A stretch of DNA of 8,542 nucleotides from an uncultured Flammeovirgaceae bacterium. GTDB lineage: Bacteria > Bacteroidota > Bacteroidia > Cytophagales > Cyclobacteriaceae. This document shows, in pieces, positions 7,308 through 8,542 of the stretch. The DNA lies in assembly GCA_937138955.1 (NCBI GenBank), contig CAKZPJ010000175.1, positions 1-8,542 of the forward strand, read 5' to 3'. A program made the translations under genes and the position numbers. How positions within the stretch are numbered: position 1 is the first letter of the stretch; each line of letters starts with the position of its first letter. Below the pieces are notes generated by a model. That model did no database searches and was not told the DNA's origin. It saw nothing but the letters and a program-made list of their open reading frames with translations.

Positions 7308-7604
7308 CATCTCTCTTATATCATCTACATTAGCCGTTTTATAAAAGCTGTAAACTTTCAGGATGATCGCCATGGCTACCGCTGCTTCCGCCGCTGCCAC
7401 CACAATCACAAACAATGCGAACATCTGCCCCTGCAATAGCGAAGCATCGTGGCGACTGAACGCTACCAAATTAATATTGGCTGCGTTGAGAATCAGTTCA
7501 ATACCCATAAGTACGACAATTGCGTTGCGCTTTGTAACGATAATCGCCAAGCCTACGCACAGCAAAAAAGCACTTAACAACAGGTAGTGTTCTAGAGGAA
7601 TCAT
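7299..7604 (-). CDS. nuoK: NADH-quinone oxidoreductase subunit K
   Basis: NuoK is a small three-helix subunit in the proton-pumping membrane arm of respiratory complex I. The 101-residue length is typical. Helices lie at about residues 4-23, 28-50 and 60-84. The family signature is intact: Glu36 in GIELILNAANINLVAF in helix 2 and a second buried Glu73 in AAAEAAVAMAI in helix 3; these two carboxylates are the conserved proton-path residues, the second at 72 in E. coli numbering. The C-terminal NVDDIREMRG is a short cytoplasmic tail. Normally nuoK sits between nuoJ and nuoL, with nuoJ often overlapping its start. Here neither is present: a repeat-bearing gap and an unrelated outer-membrane protein gene lie upstream, and a convergent esterase gene lies 7 nt downstream. 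The gene itself looks fully functional. Identification is firm. Confidence 0.96.
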   Translation of the reverse strand: MIPLEHYLLLSAFLLCVGLAIIVTKRNAIVVLMGIELILNAANINLVAFSRHDASLLQGQMFALFVIVVAAAEAAVAMAIILKVYSFYKTANVDDIREMRG

Positions 7605-7614
7605 AGTCTTAGAT

Positions 7615-7734
7615 GGTGAAGGGTTAAAGGTGCAAGGTTGAAGGCTATTATTTGTCTATGCCTGAAATAGGTTGACCTTTTTAGGTGGTTGAAGGAAAGA
7701 GATTATACGCTATTGTACCCTTTACCATTCACCC
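7615..7734. repeat. Degenerate 7-bp repeats in two opposing arrays
   Basis: On the + strand four heptamers follow each other exactly in phase: GGTGAAG, GGTTAAA, GGTGCAA, GGTTGAA (7615-7642). About 70 bp further on, three similar units read on the - strand: GGGTGAA (7734-7728), TGGTAAA (7727-7721), GGGTACA (7720-7714). Loose copies occur between them (GGTTGAC 7670-7676, GGTGGTT 7684-7690). The two arrays form an imperfect inverted repeat, so the transcript could fold. The same GGTTGAA unit occurs at 5972-5978 just before susC. The function is unknown. Confidence 0.6.
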
Positions 7735-7739
7735 TTCTA

Positions 7740-8354
7740 TCAGTTAAAATAACCAAATTTAAAGTTAAGGAAAAAAGACATACTACTTAAATCGCCATCG
7801 CTAATACCAGCAGTATCAGAACCACTTGCCAGACGATAGGTAAACCCGCCGTTCAGACGAAAGAAATCCGTAATATTTAGCTCTACTCCTACTCCTGGCT
7901 CCAGTACAAAAAAGTTACTTCCAGTATCTTCCAAGTCAGGCTCGCCTTCTATATCGTGCGAGATACCACCCCCACCGATCAGCAGATGAGCGGTTAGGTG
8001 AAGCATTTGATCACTACGGAGAGTATATTCGGTTAAAAACCCACCGTAGCCCATGTCATAGTGTCGTCCCACTCTTCCGTTTGCTGCAGCAGGAGGAACA
8101 TCTAACTGGGTAATCATACCGTAGCCACCCCCACCAAACGTCCACTTCTTATTGATAAATACTCCGCCGTAGCCACCAAATAATAAGGCAAAATCGCCAC
8201 CAATGGAACTGGTTCGAAGAGAAGGCCCACCGTAGCCACCAGCACTGGTAACTCGAAAGCCCTTCACCAGCGTTTCCTGCTGAGAATCACTATCTTGAGC
8301 AAAGGCAATAGTTGTGAAAAGAATAAATACTAATGAAAGAAAAAGCTTTTTCAT
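7740..8354 (-). CDS. Small glycine-rich outer-membrane protein, probable beta-barrel
   Basis: I do not recognise a named family. The 204-residue precursor has a clear signal peptide (MKKLFLSLVFILFTTIAFA, cleavage before Gln20). The mature part alternates hydrophobic and polar residues in strands separated by short turns, as in eight- to ten-strand barrels, and ends in aromatic FLNFKFGYFN, a typical outer-membrane insertion signal. It is rich in Gly-Tyr-Gly turns: GGYGG at 39-43 and 60-64, GGGGYG at 74-79, GYGG at 102-105, and a GGGG at 127-130. There is no lipobox or catalytic motif. The start is fixed by the signal peptide; no Shine-Dalgarno sequence precedes it. The next gene on the same strand is nuoK, 135 bp downstream across a repeat region, so a shared transcript is possible but a shared function is unlikely. 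It could equally be a porin-like or structural surface protein. Confidence 0.85.
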   Translation of the reverse strand: MKKLFLSLVFILFTTIAFAQDSDSQQETLVKGFRVTSAGGYGGPSLRTSSIGGDFALLFGGYGGVFINKKWTFGGGGYGMITQLDVPPAAANGRVGRHYDMGYGGFLTEYTLRSDQMLHLTAHLLIGGGGISHDIEGEPDLEDTGSNFFVLEPGVGVELNITDFFRLNGGFTYRLASGSDTAGISDGDLSSMSFFLNFKFGYFN

Positions 8355-8542
8355 GGTAGGTTAGATTAAAAAGTTACTATTGACGTATTATTTGTCTGTA
8401 TACGAAGACTGGTAGTTACTCATCAGTCTCCGGCTCAAAAATACTATATTTAACCAACAGGAGGTTACTAAAGGTGATCAGTATCTTCATAAACTAGATT
8501 AATATTTAGGCGCAAGTCCAATGAGCGTAAGAGAATCTCAGC
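8355..8542. other. Window end with no supported gene
   Basis: This stretch should hold the promoter of the - strand barrel gene. A 6-bp inverted repeat AGACTG/CAGTCT (8406-8411 with 8424-8429) has a 12-nt loop and no T-run. A - strand frame open from the window edge stops at TAG 8468-8470 after 24 residues (AEILLRSLDLRLN...), and an ATG at 8521 on the + strand opens a frame running off the end; neither is long enough to call. Confidence 0.4.

Noticed and set aside
7363..7587. 74-residue frame on the + strand opposite nuoK
   Set aside because: Its alanine-rich sequence is the mirror of the nuoK membrane helices; a shadow frame.
7646..8397. 12-bp direct repeat TATTATTTGTCT at 7646-7657 and 8386-8397 flanking the barrel gene, as possible target-site duplication or att sites
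   Set aside because: A 12-bp AT-rich match is expected about once or twice by chance in a window of this size, and no transposase, integrase or terminal inverted repeats accompany it.
8416..8490. 24-codon frame on the - strand (MKILITFSNLLL...) before the barrel gene
   Set aside because: Too short, no conserved motif or start signal seen; such a frame is expected by chance in AT-rich DNA.

Overview
The window looks like the chromosome of a Bacteroidota species, most likely of the Cytophagales type. The evidence is a SusC/SusD outer-membrane uptake pair with the SusC/RagA plug signature, a SusD lipoprotein with an acidic surface-export signal after its cysteine, start sites without Shine-Dalgarno sequences, and moderate GC with AT-rich intergenic DNA. 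No RNA genes, CRISPR arrays, transposases or phage genes were seen.

Layout, left to right. (1) Positions 1-1096, + strand: the 3' part of an ECF sigma factor gene, overlapping by 17 nt a gene for a four-helix membrane protein of unknown function that may act as its membrane-bound partner. (2) Positions 1118-1168: a nested hairpin between convergent transcription units, with a T-run on the - strand, probably the terminator of the susCD unit. (3) Positions 1260-5956, - strand: susC then susD, 26 nt apart. The susD frame stops at an amber codon inside the conserved C-terminal tail; 15 further sense codons and a TAA follow in the same frame. (4) Positions 5957-6367: a divergent intergenic region with three abutting dyads in the probable susC leader and a very AT-rich half next to the next gene. 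(5) Positions 6368-7291, + strand: a secreted alpha/beta-hydrolase of the carbohydrate-esterase-like (BD-FAE) type. (6) Positions 7299-7604, - strand: nuoK, a complex I membrane subunit, with no other nuo gene beside it. (7) Positions 7605-7739: degenerate 7-bp repeats in opposing orientations. (8) Positions 7740-8354, - strand: a small glycine-rich, probably beta-barrel, outer-membrane protein. (9) Positions 8355-8542: no supported gene.

How the genes may work together: SusC (TonB-dependent channel) and SusD (surface lipoprotein lid) import an oligomeric nutrient across the outer membrane. The divergent secreted esterase could remove acyl groups from the same nutrient, but this rests only on position and family. 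There is no glycoside hydrolase, no SusE/F-like protein and no dedicated regulator in view, and SusC shows no N-terminal signalling (STN) extension, so the substrate cannot be named. The sigma-factor pair, nuoK and the barrel protein have no evident functional link to the uptake locus.

I did not find a convincing new biological system. The points most worth a second look are the in-frame amber codon in the SusD tail, the three back-to-back dyads before susC, the isolated nuoK, and the opposing heptamer arrays.
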